Origin: Ecdyonurus torrentis
Lineage: Eukaryota; Arthropoda; Insecta; Ephemeroptera; Heptageniidae
NCBI GenBank assembly: GCA_949318235.1
Contig: OX439134.1
Span: 31,244,749-31,308,748 of the forward strand
Length of the DNA: 64,000 nucleotides
Direction of reading: 5' to 3'
Both the position numbers and the translations under genes were made by a program. Below the pieces are notes generated by a model. That model did no database searches. It was not told the origin of the DNA and saw nothing but the letters and a program-made list of their open reading frames with translations. This document shows positions 1 through 14,155 of this stretch, piece after piece (positions within the stretch are counted from its first letter, which is position 1; every line of letters begins with the position of its first letter).

Positions 1-107
1 TTTTACTTTGCAAGCAAAGTTAATATTTTACTGTAAAAATATCGTGCCATAAAATTTACTTTGCATTCTAATAAAAACTTTACTTTATTCTGGTTACTTT
101 TTTCCTC

Positions 108-180
108 AGTGCGCATGACGTCATACTGAATGCACTTTTGTAATTTAATTATATATAACGTCATGCGCATACACCCTATA
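108..180 (+). mobile_element. Family A, internally deleted
   Basis: Only the two ends remain: GCGCATGACGTCATACTG at the left and ACGTCATGCGCATACACC CTATA at the right. Confidence 0.6.
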
Positions 181-269
181 AAAAAATTCATGAGTTTAAC
201 ATATAGAAGGATTTTGTTGTAGAAAAAAAAAATAAGGCTGAAGTGGCTGAACATATATAGGAAATTTCT

Positions 270-326
270 TTTTTCTTTTCTCTCTCTTCTCTCTCTGTCT
301 CTGTCTCTCTCTCTCGCTGTCTCTTT
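270..326. repeat. Imperfect (CT)n with CTGTCT interruptions
   Basis: CTCTCT with interspersed CTGTCT and CTCGCTGT units, followed by a T-run. Confidence 0.85.
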
Positions 327-454
327 TTTTTAAGAATTTATTTAACAAAAATAAAAAAATAAAAAAATAAAATCTGATGCAATAGTGCAGTCATGTAAAA
401 TCATGTAGATCTGATATTCGTATTTTGCTTATATAACAAATATATTACAAATGT

Positions 455-697
455 GTGCACGCAATTTTTTTTCTAAAAGTTACTATTTATAGTATTTTTT
501 TATAATAAAATCGTTACAAACATACAAAGTTTTTTTTTAAGATGTGCAGAGCTAACTATTTACCGCTGAAAAAATTACGTTTATACTCGTACTATAACGA
601 GTTACTGTTTAAACTTTTGTCAACCAAGTGACTGGTTTGTACTGAAGAGTTACATCTATGTAACTGAATAATTTATTAAATTTTTAATTTCTGTGTA
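455..697 (+). mobile_element. Family C
   Basis: The body carries AAGTTACTATTTATAG, ATTTACCGCTGAAAAAATTA, AACGAGTTACTGTTTAAAC and TGTACTGAAGAGTTACATC, and ends near TTTCTGTGTA. Confidence 0.65.
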
Positions 698-1303
698 TAT
701 TAACGGATTATTTTATAATCACTAAATGGTTTAATGGTTTTAATGGTTATACTTGAAATTAATGTTTACGTAAAAAAAAAATTTGACCAATAAATGAAAA
801 CTTTTTACAAAAATACCAAATTATCTATAAAAAGGAAGTTGTAAAAATATAATAAATAAAATTTCATAGTAACAAAAAAGAGGGGTAAAAAATACTTCAC
901 ATACTTTTTTTTATTATCTTAATTTTGAAATTTATTACCCTGTCTGTTAAAAATAATAATTAGTAATTAAAATAAGTATAAAATTTATATCTTCCAATTA
1001 AAATATTAAAAAGTACATGTTGATATTTTTTTTTTTTTTTTTTTTTTTTTTGTTAATGTTCTGTCAAATGTAAATGACGACGGAGGGGTGCTTAAGAAAG
1101 TCTATTTTTGGTAGTGGTTTGAGAGGCGAATGAACTGAATACACTTTATAAGTATGAAATCAAAGTACTGCATGCAGTATCAGACTACAACTTGTAAATG
1201 AGCTAGTATAATTAAAAATATAACGATAAATCATTTTTATTTTAAGAAAACAGGCCCCACACACGCCAAATTCAGTAGCAGACATCAAGCATCACATTTC
1301 TGC

Positions 1304-1447
1304 ACGGAGAAAAACAAAACTAAAAAGTTACTAAAAATTAGATTTTTTTTATAACAAATTTGTTAGATACATATACTAAGTTTTTTAGGATCTAAAGAGA
1401 GAACTATGTACCGCTGAATAAATAACGTTTATACTAACAAGTTACAA
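1304..1447 (+). mobile_element. Family C, 3'-truncated
   Basis: It starts CGGAGAAAAACAAAAC and includes AAATTTGTTAGATACATAT and TGTACCGCTGAATAAATAAC. It stops after ACAAGTTAC. Confidence 0.6.
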
Positions 1448-1498
1448 ATATTGCTGAAGTATTTTCCCTTTACAATAAATGCCCTGTTCTGTTCTGTG

Positions 1499-1533
<35 letters not shown>

Positions 1534-1731
1534 TATACTTTATATATTTTTGTATTTATTTATTATTATCATTATTTTTAATACAGTAATACAGTATTAT
1601 ATTCATATATATAATATAAATATGTTATTTTAAGATATATTTATAATACCATAGCTCTAAGTTATTATTTAAATAGATATTTGTATAAATATATATTTTG
1701 TTTAATATGTTAAAATAATATTTAAATGCTC

Positions 1732-2047
1732 TTAAAGGCGTAGAACACCTTGAACAAAAAAGTTGTGTAATATCCTAACAAACTTGAAAATCAACGTTGA
1801 TTTGGCCGGAGTCATTTATTTATATTTTATTTTCCATTCACAAAATACCACTGGCGGTCACTGACGTCACAGCTCCCTTGTTTTACCCGCGCTTAAACCG
1901 GGCGAGCTGTGACGTCAGTGACCGCCAGTGGCATTTTGTGAATAGAAAATAAATTAAAAATCAATGACTCCGGCCGAATCAACTTTGATTTTCAGGTTTG
2001 TTTGGATATTACGCAACTTTTTTGTTCAAGGTGTTCTACTCCTTTAA
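1732..2047. mobile_element. Family E, TTAA-framed palindromic element
   Basis: This element runs from TTAAAGGCGTAGAACACC to its inverse, and the arms pair almost throughout. Centre-proximal arms carry GACGTCA and CCACTGGCGGTCA. The fold would give a hairpin of about 150 bp. Other copies are at 18739 and 41816. Confidence 0.85.
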
Positions 2048-2049
2048 GG

Positions 2050-2789
2050 TTGCCTCCAGACGTTTTTTACAACGAAAGCAATCCATATTCAGCTCCTACA
2101 TATTTTCCAATTATGCACTTTACTGGTAACACTGAAACATTTTTAACTATGAAACTAAACTCTTTGTGAAGTCTCTTGTTAATTTCAAGACCTTTTCTCT
2201 CTTATCTAATGGTCAATTACCCTCAAATTTTTATCATAGGTAGTTATTACTATTAACTTTCAAAGCAAGGGTTTTCAAGTTTTAAATATTTGAGACAGCA
2301 TATTTCTGACGATAAACCTTAAAAACACAGACTTCCTTATTATTTTTTCCCCTCACTCTCTAATTAAATATTATGCTAATTAAATATATTTGATATAATG
2401 GCAAGTTATATATATATACACAACACTTTATTATGTAAATAAATTATAATATTATTTTAATATACACAAATAATAATAAAATTATACTTAATGTTCTTAT
2501 TTTTACTTTTATTTATAGAGTAATTTAGATATTTTATTATTTAACTTAAATATTAATATTTAGGTCGGTGCGGTAGAAAGTTTATTCAAATAATTTTAAT
2601 ATTATGATACCATATGGAGTGTTATATTTATTTATGAAAATTGAAACAAAAAAATAAAGTTTTTGAGTAGCAAAGTGAAATATTACTGCATTGCTCAGTT
2701 TACTTTAGGGAATACTAATTTATTCAAATATTATAAAATAACGTTTTTATGTTATTAATGTACATTTTTGCTTTTGTTTAAATGTTTTT
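2050..2789. other. AT-rich, no gene seen
   Basis: Nothing beyond AT-rich unique sequence and a short TATATATA run is visible. Confidence 0.5.
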
Positions 2790-3295
2790 TTAAACGGTAT
2801 TGTACTCTGTTGGTGTGTGTTCCATGACGACGCACAGTATTCGGGAGGTGCATGATTGATGTGATTGCACCGCGCGATCAGCCTGCCTAGACGTTTCCAC
2901 GGTTTCTCTAGGCTGTCATAGCAAATGCCGGGCTGTGTACTTAGGCCTTGGCTGGCCCGTGTGTGCTTTTCCGTTAATTGGAAAGTCCTTACCTGTCGAT
3001 AAGACAGTGTCTTGACTGGGAACTGGGACTGGGATTGATGTAGCACAATAACACAATATGGCAAGCATAAAAAAAAAAAAAAAAAAAAATCGAACTGGTC
3101 TGATAAATCATATAATGACATGGCACCATTTCAGATACACAGTATTGTATGTTGATACTATTATAAACAACAGAACAACAGAACATGTTATGTTATAAAT
3201 AAGTCAGAGGACCATGTAAGTGGGTATGTTTCTACCAGGTTTGTACCTTTTTTGGTCTCGTAATAAAAACCATTTATTATTATTATAAATTACGT
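2790..3295 (+). repeat. GC-richer retroposon-like patch ending in ATT repeats
   Basis: This patch has distinctly higher G+C (GATTGCACCGCGCGATCAGC, TGCCTAGACGTTTCCACGG) with no stable homology I can name. About 3240-3290 reads GGTCTCGTAATAAAAACC then (ATT)n, like the tail of a non-LTR or SINE retroposon. An open frame on the minus strand is not a convincing protein. Confidence 0.35.
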
Positions 3296-3379
3296 AATTT
3301 TGTCGTGATGTATTTTTATCATCATTTAAAGAATTTTGAAAAGATCCATCAACGTTGCAAATTACAATATGCTATTATA

Positions 3380-3690
3380 TATGTATGCGCATGACGTCAT
3401 ATTTAATGCGCTTGGACGACATATTGGAGTAATGAATAACATTACTCAGCATAGGACAAACTTCTTTTTTGGCTTTTTTCTTTGGGAAATCAGTTAATTT
3501 TTTTGTTATAACATTATTTTTCTCACATATACTTAAAAAAAGACAAAAATTCAACCTATTAAATGACATCGATGCTCTCAAAAATATTGCTTAGTATTTT
3601 TAAACTGGCAAAATGAGTCTTTTCCTTTGCGGCCTATGTTATTGAGTCATCCAACATAGCGTTGACTTTAACATGAATGCATAGACCCCA
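3380..3690 (+). mobile_element. Family A
   Basis: GTATGCGCATGACGTCAT opens a typical family A body (CAGCATAGGACAAACTTC, then GATGCTCTCAAAAATATTGC, then AAACTGGCAAAATGA) ending ATGAATGCATAGACCC. It is non-coding. Confidence 0.8.
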
Positions 3691-3721
3691 GAGGTTGGTT
3701 GAATTTAAATTAAATTGGATG

Positions 3722-3941
3722 CCATATATAAGCACTAAATAACATGGGCTGGTATGGGCAAATGACACATTTTGTCAGTTTTAATTAGCAATATTTTTGA
3801 AAGCATTGAGGCTGGTGACAGATTGAATTAAAAAAAAAATTAACTTTATCCATAAAGATGTTTGTATGCTGATTCATGTTATTTATTGCTCCAATATGGC
3901 ATGGAAGCGCAATCAGTATGACGTCATGCGCATACTCTATT
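3722..3941 (-). mobile_element. Family A, partial
   Basis: An inverted copy lies only about 30 bp from the previous one. It ends CAGTATGACGTCATGCGC then ATACTCTA. Confidence 0.7.
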
Positions 3942-4357
3942 GTTTACAACATTTCCACTACATGAAAGTGAGTAAAGTCAAAGATTCGTATAACAATAGT
4001 TTTGAACTTGAAAATAGTTTAAGTACCAAAGTATAAAGTTCCTTCTTATTACTGCAATGCATGAAGCAGCTGTGTTTTATACAAGTTTGGTATGCGCAAC
4101 CCCTCAAGCAAGCTAACTATAAGTATAATCCACTTCTTGTACTTTTCAACTCTTTCTATCAAAGTAAAATCTCAGGGATGAAAAAAGAAAAAGTTTTAAA
4201 ATCTTCAAGAGTCCAACTTACAAAAAAAGAAAGAAACATAAAGAAAATACTTTACGAATTTAAATTTTATCTTTTGTTAAAGTTGAGATGGTCATATTAA
4301 ATTACACTTTATATAAAACAATGAATGAAACTTGAGTTGAACATTTTAGACTTTACA

Positions 4358-4970
4358 CACAGAAAACTTAAATTGTACAACATTGTTCAGTTGTAACTCT
4401 TCAGTACAAACCAATAACTGAATTGAAAAACTTTTCAACCGCAGTAACTTGTTAAGCGTTATTCATTGGAAAACAGTTAGATCTTTATAATATATAGATC
4501 TTTAAAAACTTTGTATACAGTAGCTCCTTTTGTAAACTACACAGTACACACACAAATTGAGCCGGCTTCAAAAATGTTCCTTTGTTATAAACAGCTGGAT
4601 ATGACGTCGTTACCTGTTTACTACGTTTATACATAATTATGGTCGATCAATGCTATTTCTTTGTTTAGAACTTTGAACTTGATAAAAGAATGAAAGAAAC
4701 TCCACAAAAAAATTTCCATGCTCTTCATATACGGCACAATTTTGTTGCCTCAAAAAACAAGATCAACCAATGAATGTGTCGTATTTTGTTGGTCAGCCAA
4801 CCACTGTTGTTGAGATTCACTTAAGTAAATTTACTTTACAGAACAAGCTAGTATACTGTACAGTACTGTACACTGTTGTATGTACAGTATATTATATCTA
4901 ACAATTTTTTTTTATTCTAAAAAACGTCTATAAATAGTAACTTTTTACTTACTTTTTTCTATGGAGTTAT
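4358..4970 (-). mobile_element. Family C interrupted by family F
   Basis: ACACAGAAAACTTAAATTG opens an inverted C element (GTAACTCTTCAGTACAAACC and others). It breaks at 4521 and resumes at about 4850 (ATATCTAACAATTTTTTT, then AAATAGTAACTTTTTAC). Confidence 0.65.
4522..4849 (+). mobile_element. Family F
   Basis: Inverted ends of the type AGCTC-TT-TGTAAA frame about 320 bp with GTTATAAACAGCTGG, ATGACGTCGTTACCTGTTTA and a TTGTTGGTCAGCCAA box. It sits inside the family C element. Confidence 0.72.
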
Positions 4971-5094
4971 TTTACTCTTTTATATTACTGAAACTGAAGC
5001 TTGTAATACTATTTTAGTATTTCTTCTTAATAATATTAACAATAGTAGAATATATAACAAATGAAAAGTTTAATGTGGTGTATACCATGTTTGT

Positions 5095-5300
5095 AGCACA
5101 GAAAACAACAACTAAATTTACGTATTTATGTCATTATAGCATAAATGATGCTAAATTAAAACAACATAATATTTATGCTATACGTAACGTATTTATTATG
5201 CAGCATAACATTGATTATGCTGTACTGAACAAATTGTGCTGATATTGAGCTAGCATTATTACGTATTATGTATTATGTTTTATAATGCAGTATCATAAAC
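5095..5300 (+). mobile_element. Family B, AT-rich GCATAA element
   Basis: Repeated GCATAA/TTATGC boxes (CATTATAGCATAAATGATGC, ATTATGCTGTACTGAAC, GAGCTAGCAT) define family B. It adjoins a C element at its right end. Confidence 0.6.
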
Positions 5301-5384
5301 GTAAAAAATTAACTAAAGAGTTACTATTTCGACATTTTTTAAAAAAATGTGTTAGATGTATATAATATATATATATATATATAT

Positions 5385-6762
5385 CAGTGTTGTAGTCCTA
5401 AAAAAATGCCAGGTGGGACGCTCTAATATGGGACCAGAATATAACCCGGGGGGAAAGGGGGGCGGAGCCCCCCTTTAGCCCGCCGTAGGCGCGAAATTTT
5501 TTAATGCCACGCCCATTTTTTAGAAAAATAATACAAAAATTACGTAAGATAGTTAAAATTTATCCTGACCAAAATTTTATTGATAACGCATCAAAATTGA
5601 CACGAAAGCTACGATTTAATTTTTTTTTCAACACATCATTTTTACTATTATTATTTGATTTTATTACTGCCCACTCGATGATGTTGGGGGGCTATTGCGT
5701 GCAACGGGCTCATACTGATGCCAAGATGCACGCACCCTGTCACTACCCAAAATGTCGTGACTATTTTGCTAAGAGGCGAGTTGATGGCTATTTAATTTAG
5801 GCTTTTGGCCCTGACGGCCTCCATCGGGTTGACGTCCACTCCTGGACGCGGGTGGAACACTTTTCCGCGAGCTCAACGCAGCCGGATGCCCATAGTTACC
5901 GAGGCACTCGAGGTGGTTCGTGGCTACCAAGCCCATTACATGCCTCGGCCGCCTCGCGTCCGAAAACGAGAGCTAGGCTAAGGGGCTTCAGAGGACAAGA
6001 CCCACCCCATACACCTAGGTCCTCTCCTGAGTGGTGACGGACGCTACCGCACGATTCGGGGCTGGATGCCCATGCAATAATAATTATTATTATTATTAGA
6101 TACGTTAATTATGTTTTTGGGCACTGAATATTCATACACTGAGGATTTAGGTTATGTTAATATTGAATCTATATGAAAAATGTAGTTAAGAACGTAATAT
6201 GTTTCTTTTTCCAATGAAAAAAAAATGTATAAATTATGAAATATATTATAGCTTTTCAAGATTTAACACGCAGCAATATTTTTTTATTGTGCGTTGAATA
6301 CTGCTTCGTATATAAATGCCTAAGAAAAATCCCAAAATCTAAGAACTTCTCCAGTTAAGCTCCTTAGAGAAAACAAACCTACTGTCCTTTTTTTCGATTT
6401 GCGCTCCATAATTATTTTCTATTAACTTGACAATAAAGGTTTACTCTGAGAATTAAAATAATAATAAAAAAAATCCAAACTTATGCGTAAATTTCTGGAT
6501 AAACCGAAAATGCATAATAGTAAAGTGATGAAAATAAAACTTTGTTATAAAAAGAAACTTGCGAGCGTAGCGAGCGAAATTTTTTAGTAATTTCAACCAA
6601 ATTAAACAGCAAAATTAGTCAGGAAATTTACAAATTAGGGCACATTTTGTCAAGAAATCCGTCCCACCGCGTTCCCCTGGAAATTTTCCAGGTGGGACGG
6701 TCCTAGCTTTTTTTTTCGCCAGGTAGGACGCCGTCCCACCGCGTTCCCTTAGGACTACAACC

Positions 6763-6765
<3 letters not shown>
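5385..6765 (+). mobile_element. hAT-type non-autonomous transposon, copy 1
   Basis: The ends are CAGTGTTGTAGTCCTAA and, inverted, CAGGGTTGTAGTCCTAA. The CAGNG start is typical of hAT elements. ATATATAT flanks both sides, consistent with an 8-bp target duplication but not decisive in a TA tract. Inside are a GGGGG-CGGAG-CCCCC hairpin near the left end, a GC-rich module at about 5660-6080 ending in an ATT repeat, a GCGAGCGTAGCGAGCG motif, and repeated GGTGGGACG boxes near both ends. There is no transposase frame. Confidence 0.85.

Positions 6766-6855
<90 letters not shown>
6766..6855. repeat. (TA)n then (CA)n between two hAT copies
   Basis: About 82 bp of TA followed by ACACACAC. It is the remains of the microsatellite into which both hAT copies inserted. 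Confidence 0.9.
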
Positions 6856-8294
6856 CAGTGTTGTAGTCCTAAAAAAATGCCAGATGGGACGCACTTATAT
6901 GGGTCCAGAACATAATCCGGGGGGTAAGGTGGGCGCAGCCCCCTTTAGCCCGCCGCAGGCGCGAATTTTTTTAATGCCACGCCCATTTTTTACAAAAATA
7001 ATACAAAAATTACGTAATACAGTTAAAATTTATACTGACCAAATTTTTATTGATAACGCATCAAAATCGACACGAAAGCTACGATTTAATTTTTTTTTTC
7101 AATACAAAGATTCATTTTTATTATTTTTGATTTTATAACTGCCCACTCGATGATGTTGGTTGGCTATTGCGTGCATCGGGCTCATACTGAAGCCAAGATG
7201 CACGCACCCTGTCACTACCTAAAATTTCGTGACTATTTTGCTAGGAGGCGAGTTGATGGCTATTTAGGCTTTTGGCCCTGATGGCCTCGATCGGGTTGAC
7301 GTCCACTCCTGGATGCGGTGGAACACTTTTCCTCTAGCTCATTGGAGCCGGCGGCCCATAGTTACCAAGGCACTTAAGGGCGGGGTGGTTATTGGCCTCC
7401 CAAGCCCATGTCTCGGCCGCCTCACGTCCGAAAACGAGAGCTAGGCTAAGGGGCTTTAGAAGACAAGGCCCACCCCACACCTAGGTCCTCTCCTGAGCGG
7501 TGACGGACGCGACTCCGGGCCCTGGAACCGTACGATTCAAGGTCGGATGCCCAATAATTATTATTAGATACGTGAAATATGTTTTTGGGCACTGAATATT
7601 CATACATAGAGGATTGAGGTTATGTTAATATTGAATCTATATTAAAAATGTAGTTAAGGACATTATGTGTATGTTTATTTTTCCAATGAAAAAGAAAAAA
7701 AAGTATAAAATATATTATAGCCTTTCAAGATTAACACGCAGAAATATGTATATATTTTTTTTTGTTGCGTTGAATATTGCTTCGTATGAACTATTTAAAT
7801 GCCTAAGAAAAATTCCAAAATCTAAGAATAACACTACATCAAATTAATAAAATAAACTTGATTACACATCTCCAGTTAAGCTCCTAGAGAAAACAAACCT
7901 TCCTGTCCTTTTTTTCAATTTGCTTTCCACAATTATTTTCTATTAACTTTGACAATAAAGGTTTACTCTGAGAATTAAAATAATAATAAAAAGAAAGTCA
8001 AATAAGTTATTCGTAAATTTCTGGATAAACTCATGAAACTGCATAATAATAAAGTGATGAAAATAAAACTTTGTTATAAAAAGAAAAGTTGCGAGCGTAG
8101 CGAGCGAAATTTTTTAGTAATTTCAACCAATTAAACAGCAAAATTAGTCAGGAAATTTACAAATTAGGGCACATTTTGTCAAGAAATCCGTCCCACCGCG
8201 TTCCCCTGGAAATTTTCCAGGTGGGACGGTCCTGGCTTTTTTTTTCGCCAGGTAGGACGCCGTCCCACCGCGTTCCCTTAGGACTACAACCCTG
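6856..8294 (+). mobile_element. hAT-type non-autonomous transposon, copy 2
   Basis: This has the same ends and internal order as the copy at 5385, in the same orientation, flanked by ACACACAC on both sides (8-bp target duplication). It lies only 90 bp of microsatellite away from copy 1. The short open frames inside come from the shared sequence and resemble no known protein. Confidence 0.87.
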
Positions 8295-8423
8295 ACACAC
8301 ACACATTTTTTTAAGATGTAAAGAGCTACTTATTTACCGCTGAAGAAATTACGTTTATATGCTAACAAAACTTACTGTTTAAACTTTTTTCAACCTAGTT
8401 ATTGGCTTGTAATGAAGAGTTAC

Positions 8424-8590
8424 TGTATGGCAGGTACATGAATCCTGTATTTTGCAATAAGTACACTTTAATTTGAAACAGGTATAGTTATAAACTACAA
8501 TACCACGTAATCTAAGTGAGTCACACCTTTATTGTTGCACATAGTGTACCTGCATTAAGTATTATTGTAGTATAATAATATATTATTTAT
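8424..8590 (+). mobile_element. Family O fragment
   Basis: TATGGCAGGTACATGAATCC to ATTGTAGTATAATAATAT is the middle of family O without its CACGGAAAAA ends. Confidence 0.65.
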
Positions 8591-8640
8591 AAAGTTTGTA
8601 CTGAAGAATTGTAACAGAATAATTTCTTATTTTTTCCGTG

Positions 8641-9263
8641 TCTAGCAATAGATTTTGCTGTACTGAAGATATTGTGCTGATATTGAGTTAGCATAATTAT
8701 TACGTATATATTTTTGTCCGTGTACAGTACATTCTATAAATCTGTTATTTAAAAATTAAGTCGTTTTATATTAAAAATTGTGCAAGTAAAGATCGTAGAT
8801 GGGCGCTCTGACGTAGAAAAAGTTTAATATAAAAAAAAAACTAGTAAGAGATACAAAGAATACGATGTTGAGTGTAGGGTCGTATATTATGGCACATGAT
8901 GCAATGTCAAGCCATGTTGTTCTATGTGACATATAGAGGGGAGGGGAGGACCACCTGTTTTCATGTCACTTAAAATGGTCCATCGCGTCAATCATTCGCT
9001 TACTTACACACGACAGAATTGCAACGAGAAGAAGATGGATTTTTGTCTTCTATCTTTTTTATATTGTACGTTATATATCTTATTTTATGTAAATTTTAAG
9101 GCTATATTGGTCATATGAGGATTTTTTTTTTTTTTTTTTTTTTTTTATATCTGTATAATTTTAAAAAGCATTCAAAGATATACGTACTAAAATTAAATGT
9201 GCAGAAAATGTACAAGAAATTTATAATATATGCTACACTGTATGCTTTAAAAAAAAAAAAATT

Positions 9264-9294
<31 letters not shown>

Positions 9295-9314
9295 CACACG
9301 CAGGAATGGTTATA
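8641..9314. other. AT-rich, no gene seen
   Basis: A slightly GC-richer stretch around 8790-9030 (GATCGTAGATGGGCGCTCTG) has no recognisable coding potential. T25 and A24 runs follow. Confidence 0.45.
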
Positions 9315-9405
9315 GTATAGTAATGCGGCAGCTGACGACTCGTATACAAAATTATAATTCCGGGCTCTTCAGTGGGTGCAGGTTCGAGTCACTGCTGGGT
9401 GCATA
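9315..9405 (+). repeat. Possible degenerate tRNA-derived SINE remnant
   Basis: GGGTGCAGGTTCGAGTCACT contains a B-box-like GGTTCGAGTC. It is preceded by TGCGGCAGCTGACGACTCG, reminiscent of a tRNA D-arm and anticodon region. A proper T-stem does not form, so this is not a functional tRNA. Confidence 0.33.
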
Positions 9406-9445
9406 TTTTATGCATTATGAATAAAAATCGACTAAAAAAAAATGA

Positions 9446-9733
9446 AGGGGTAATTATATTTTATATTAAAAGAGGACATAGTCCTGAAGCGATTAATATG
9501 TAAATTTCTAATTTTGGATTTCATTGAGTATTTTTAATTAATTTTTGAAAATGACGTCAACTGGTGGTAACTTTATGCACGTGGTCATAGGAAAAGTTAC
9601 CGTCCGTGATGTCATTTCTTAACTTTCAAAAACTTATTAAAAATACGTGATGAAATAAAAAATTAGAAACTCACATATCTATATCATTTTAGAACAATTT
9701 CCTCTTTTTGAATATGAAATAAAATTATCCCCT
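9446..9733. repeat. Foldback with a TGACGTCA core
   Basis: AGGGGTAATTATATTTTATA at the left matches the inverse of the right end. Inner arms carry TTTTTGAAAATGACGTCA and TGATGTCATTTCTTAAC around GGTAACTTTATGCACG. Arms are imperfect but match along most of their length. Confidence 0.7.
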
Positions 9734-9877
9734 AAAATATTTGGTCTTCTTTACATCTCTTTACATGTAAATACGCGACAAGAATATTAAATCATGCATA
9801 AAGTAAACATGAAGTGACTCATTAGTACAGTTCATAAGAACAATAACAAAATATTGCATAAAATTATCATTATAGTA

Positions 9878-10227
9878 TTAAAGCCACAGACCACATAAAA
9901 CAACATGTATTGTGCTTTTTAATGAATAAACACGAAATGGGATCTTCAAAACTGTTGATAATTTTTACCAGAATGTTAATATAGCCCCACGAGAGAGCGT
10001 GAAAAAACTGTAAAGCATGCAATTTGCGTGACTATTCATGTTTATGACGTCAGAAACATGCAAAAATTAGTATGAAAATGTTGTGCGGGTTGCATAAATC
10101 GAAATTTCTGATCACTGCTACGGAGCTACAGTTGGGGTTTGAGACAAACTAAAGTTATTTATGCAAGTCCCATCAAGTGTTTTGTGATATAAATATGCTT
10201 ATGTTTTTCTCTGGTCTATTCCTTTAA
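9878..10227 (+). mobile_element. Family D, TTAA-framed 340-bp element
   Basis: It starts TTAAAGCCACAGACCAC and ends CTGGTCTATTCCTTTAA. The interior includes AAATGGGATCTTCAAAACTG, CACGAGAGAGCGTG, TTTATGACGTCAGAAAC and CTGATCACTGCTACGG. It is non-coding. The ends resemble those of family E, suggesting mobilisation by one transposase. Confidence 0.83.
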
Positions 10228-10710
10228 GCTTTACTATATAAAGTGCAAGAAAACAGAATGCAAGTTATAACATTATATTATGAAACAAAAACACACAAAT
10301 TACAATGCCACAGTTAAGTATAAATATAAGAGATATTATCTAAAGCTTATATTAATTACACTACTTATATATATATAGTAAGTATAAGTAATGACATCAT
10401 ATACTTAGCTATTTTTTAAACTAGGGGGGAGGGAGAGGGTAATTCCGTTCCCACATATTATATTATACTCTTGTCTTGTTTTTTATATGTTGGGATATCA
10501 AAATGTGTTAATGTTATTTAAGATGCCTTTGTCCTTATGTTGCACTCAAGTTCAATTTTAATTATAAGTTTTTTGTTTGTTTTAAATGTCACCAGTTTTA
10601 TTATTCGTAATATTATATTTCTGCATTCCATTTCTTTAAGCCAGTCAATATAAATATACAAGAAATTTAAAAAAAAATCATGATGGGTAGTTTATATACA
10701 TTACGTTCTC

Positions 10711-11020
10711 TATAGGGTGTATGCGGATGACGTCATATTTATTGCGCTTGGAGGCCATACTGGAGTAGTGCATAACATTGCTCAGTATAGGACAAACTTT
10801 ATTTAAGCCAATTTTCTTTGGGAAATCAGTTAATTTTGTGTTATTGTTATTTTTCTCACATACTTGAGATACTAATTCAACATATTTACAGCATCAATGC
10901 TCTCAAAAATATTGCATATAGTGTTTTTTAAACTGGCAAAATGATTTTTTTCCTATATGCCACCTATGTTATTGAGTGATCCAACATGGTGTATACATTA
11001 ACATGAATGCATACACCCTA
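10711..11020 (+). mobile_element. Family A
   Basis: This is a full copy from TATAGGGTGTATGCGG to ATGAATGCATACACCCTA. It shows the complete inverted ends (TATAGGGTGTATGC). Confidence 0.85.
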
Positions 11021-13672
<2,652 letters not shown>

Positions 13673-14155
13673 ATCATGGTTCTGTAGTACAGTACAATAA
13701 CAGCGTAATAAATTTCTCTATTGAAAATTACTTAAACTAATTGGGAGCACATCATTATAATATCTATACCTTCTTCAGTCCCAGTATACCTTACAGTGGA
13801 TATCTCATAATTCAATAAAAAATATTATCAATAAAAAAAAAATAATAAAAAAAGACGAAGAAATTGATATCAAAATATGAAAATTGGTCCAGTAAACACC
13901 CTTGAATTTACGCTTTTTTTTTTTAGAATTTATTTATTTTGATCATTCTAGAGTGGGTCCTTGGCAGTAAGAAAACGTTTGTGACAAAAGAGACATATTT
14001 TTATTTCTCTGAGAGCCGCACCAAAAATGTAGTTAAAAATTACGATAGTGCAGGTTTGCTGTACATTTAATATTATTTGTTATAATATGTATGTGTGTTT
14101 TTGACTTTGACTTGTTCTACTCTGTAAAGACATGGAACGTAAATAAATCTTATAG

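Larger units (their letters stand above)
5300..8640 (+). mobile_element. Family C mosaic split by two hAT copies and an O fragment
   Basis: The left part (AAAAATTAACTAAAGAGTTA to GTTAGATGTATATAA) ends in (TA)n at the hAT pair. C resumes at 8303 (TTTTTTTAAGATGTAAAGAG), is interrupted again by O-family sequence at about 8424-8590, and ends in TTATTTTTTCCGTGT. Confidence 0.65.

Noticed and set aside
2747..3186. 124- and 65-codon minus-strand frames in the GC-richer patch as a gene
   Set aside because: They include a poly-F run from a T/A tract and no recognisable domain. Repeat-like ends suggest a retroposon instead.
5504..5800. 98-codon frame, also seen at 6884 and 22349, as a possible transposase or gene
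   Set aside because: It lies in the same place in three hAT copies because the DNA is shared. It differs in length between copies, spans a composition break and matches no transposase motif I know.
9110..9320. Poly-F and poly-K frames
   Set aside because: They are translations of adjacent T25 and A24 homopolymers, as at many other places in the window.
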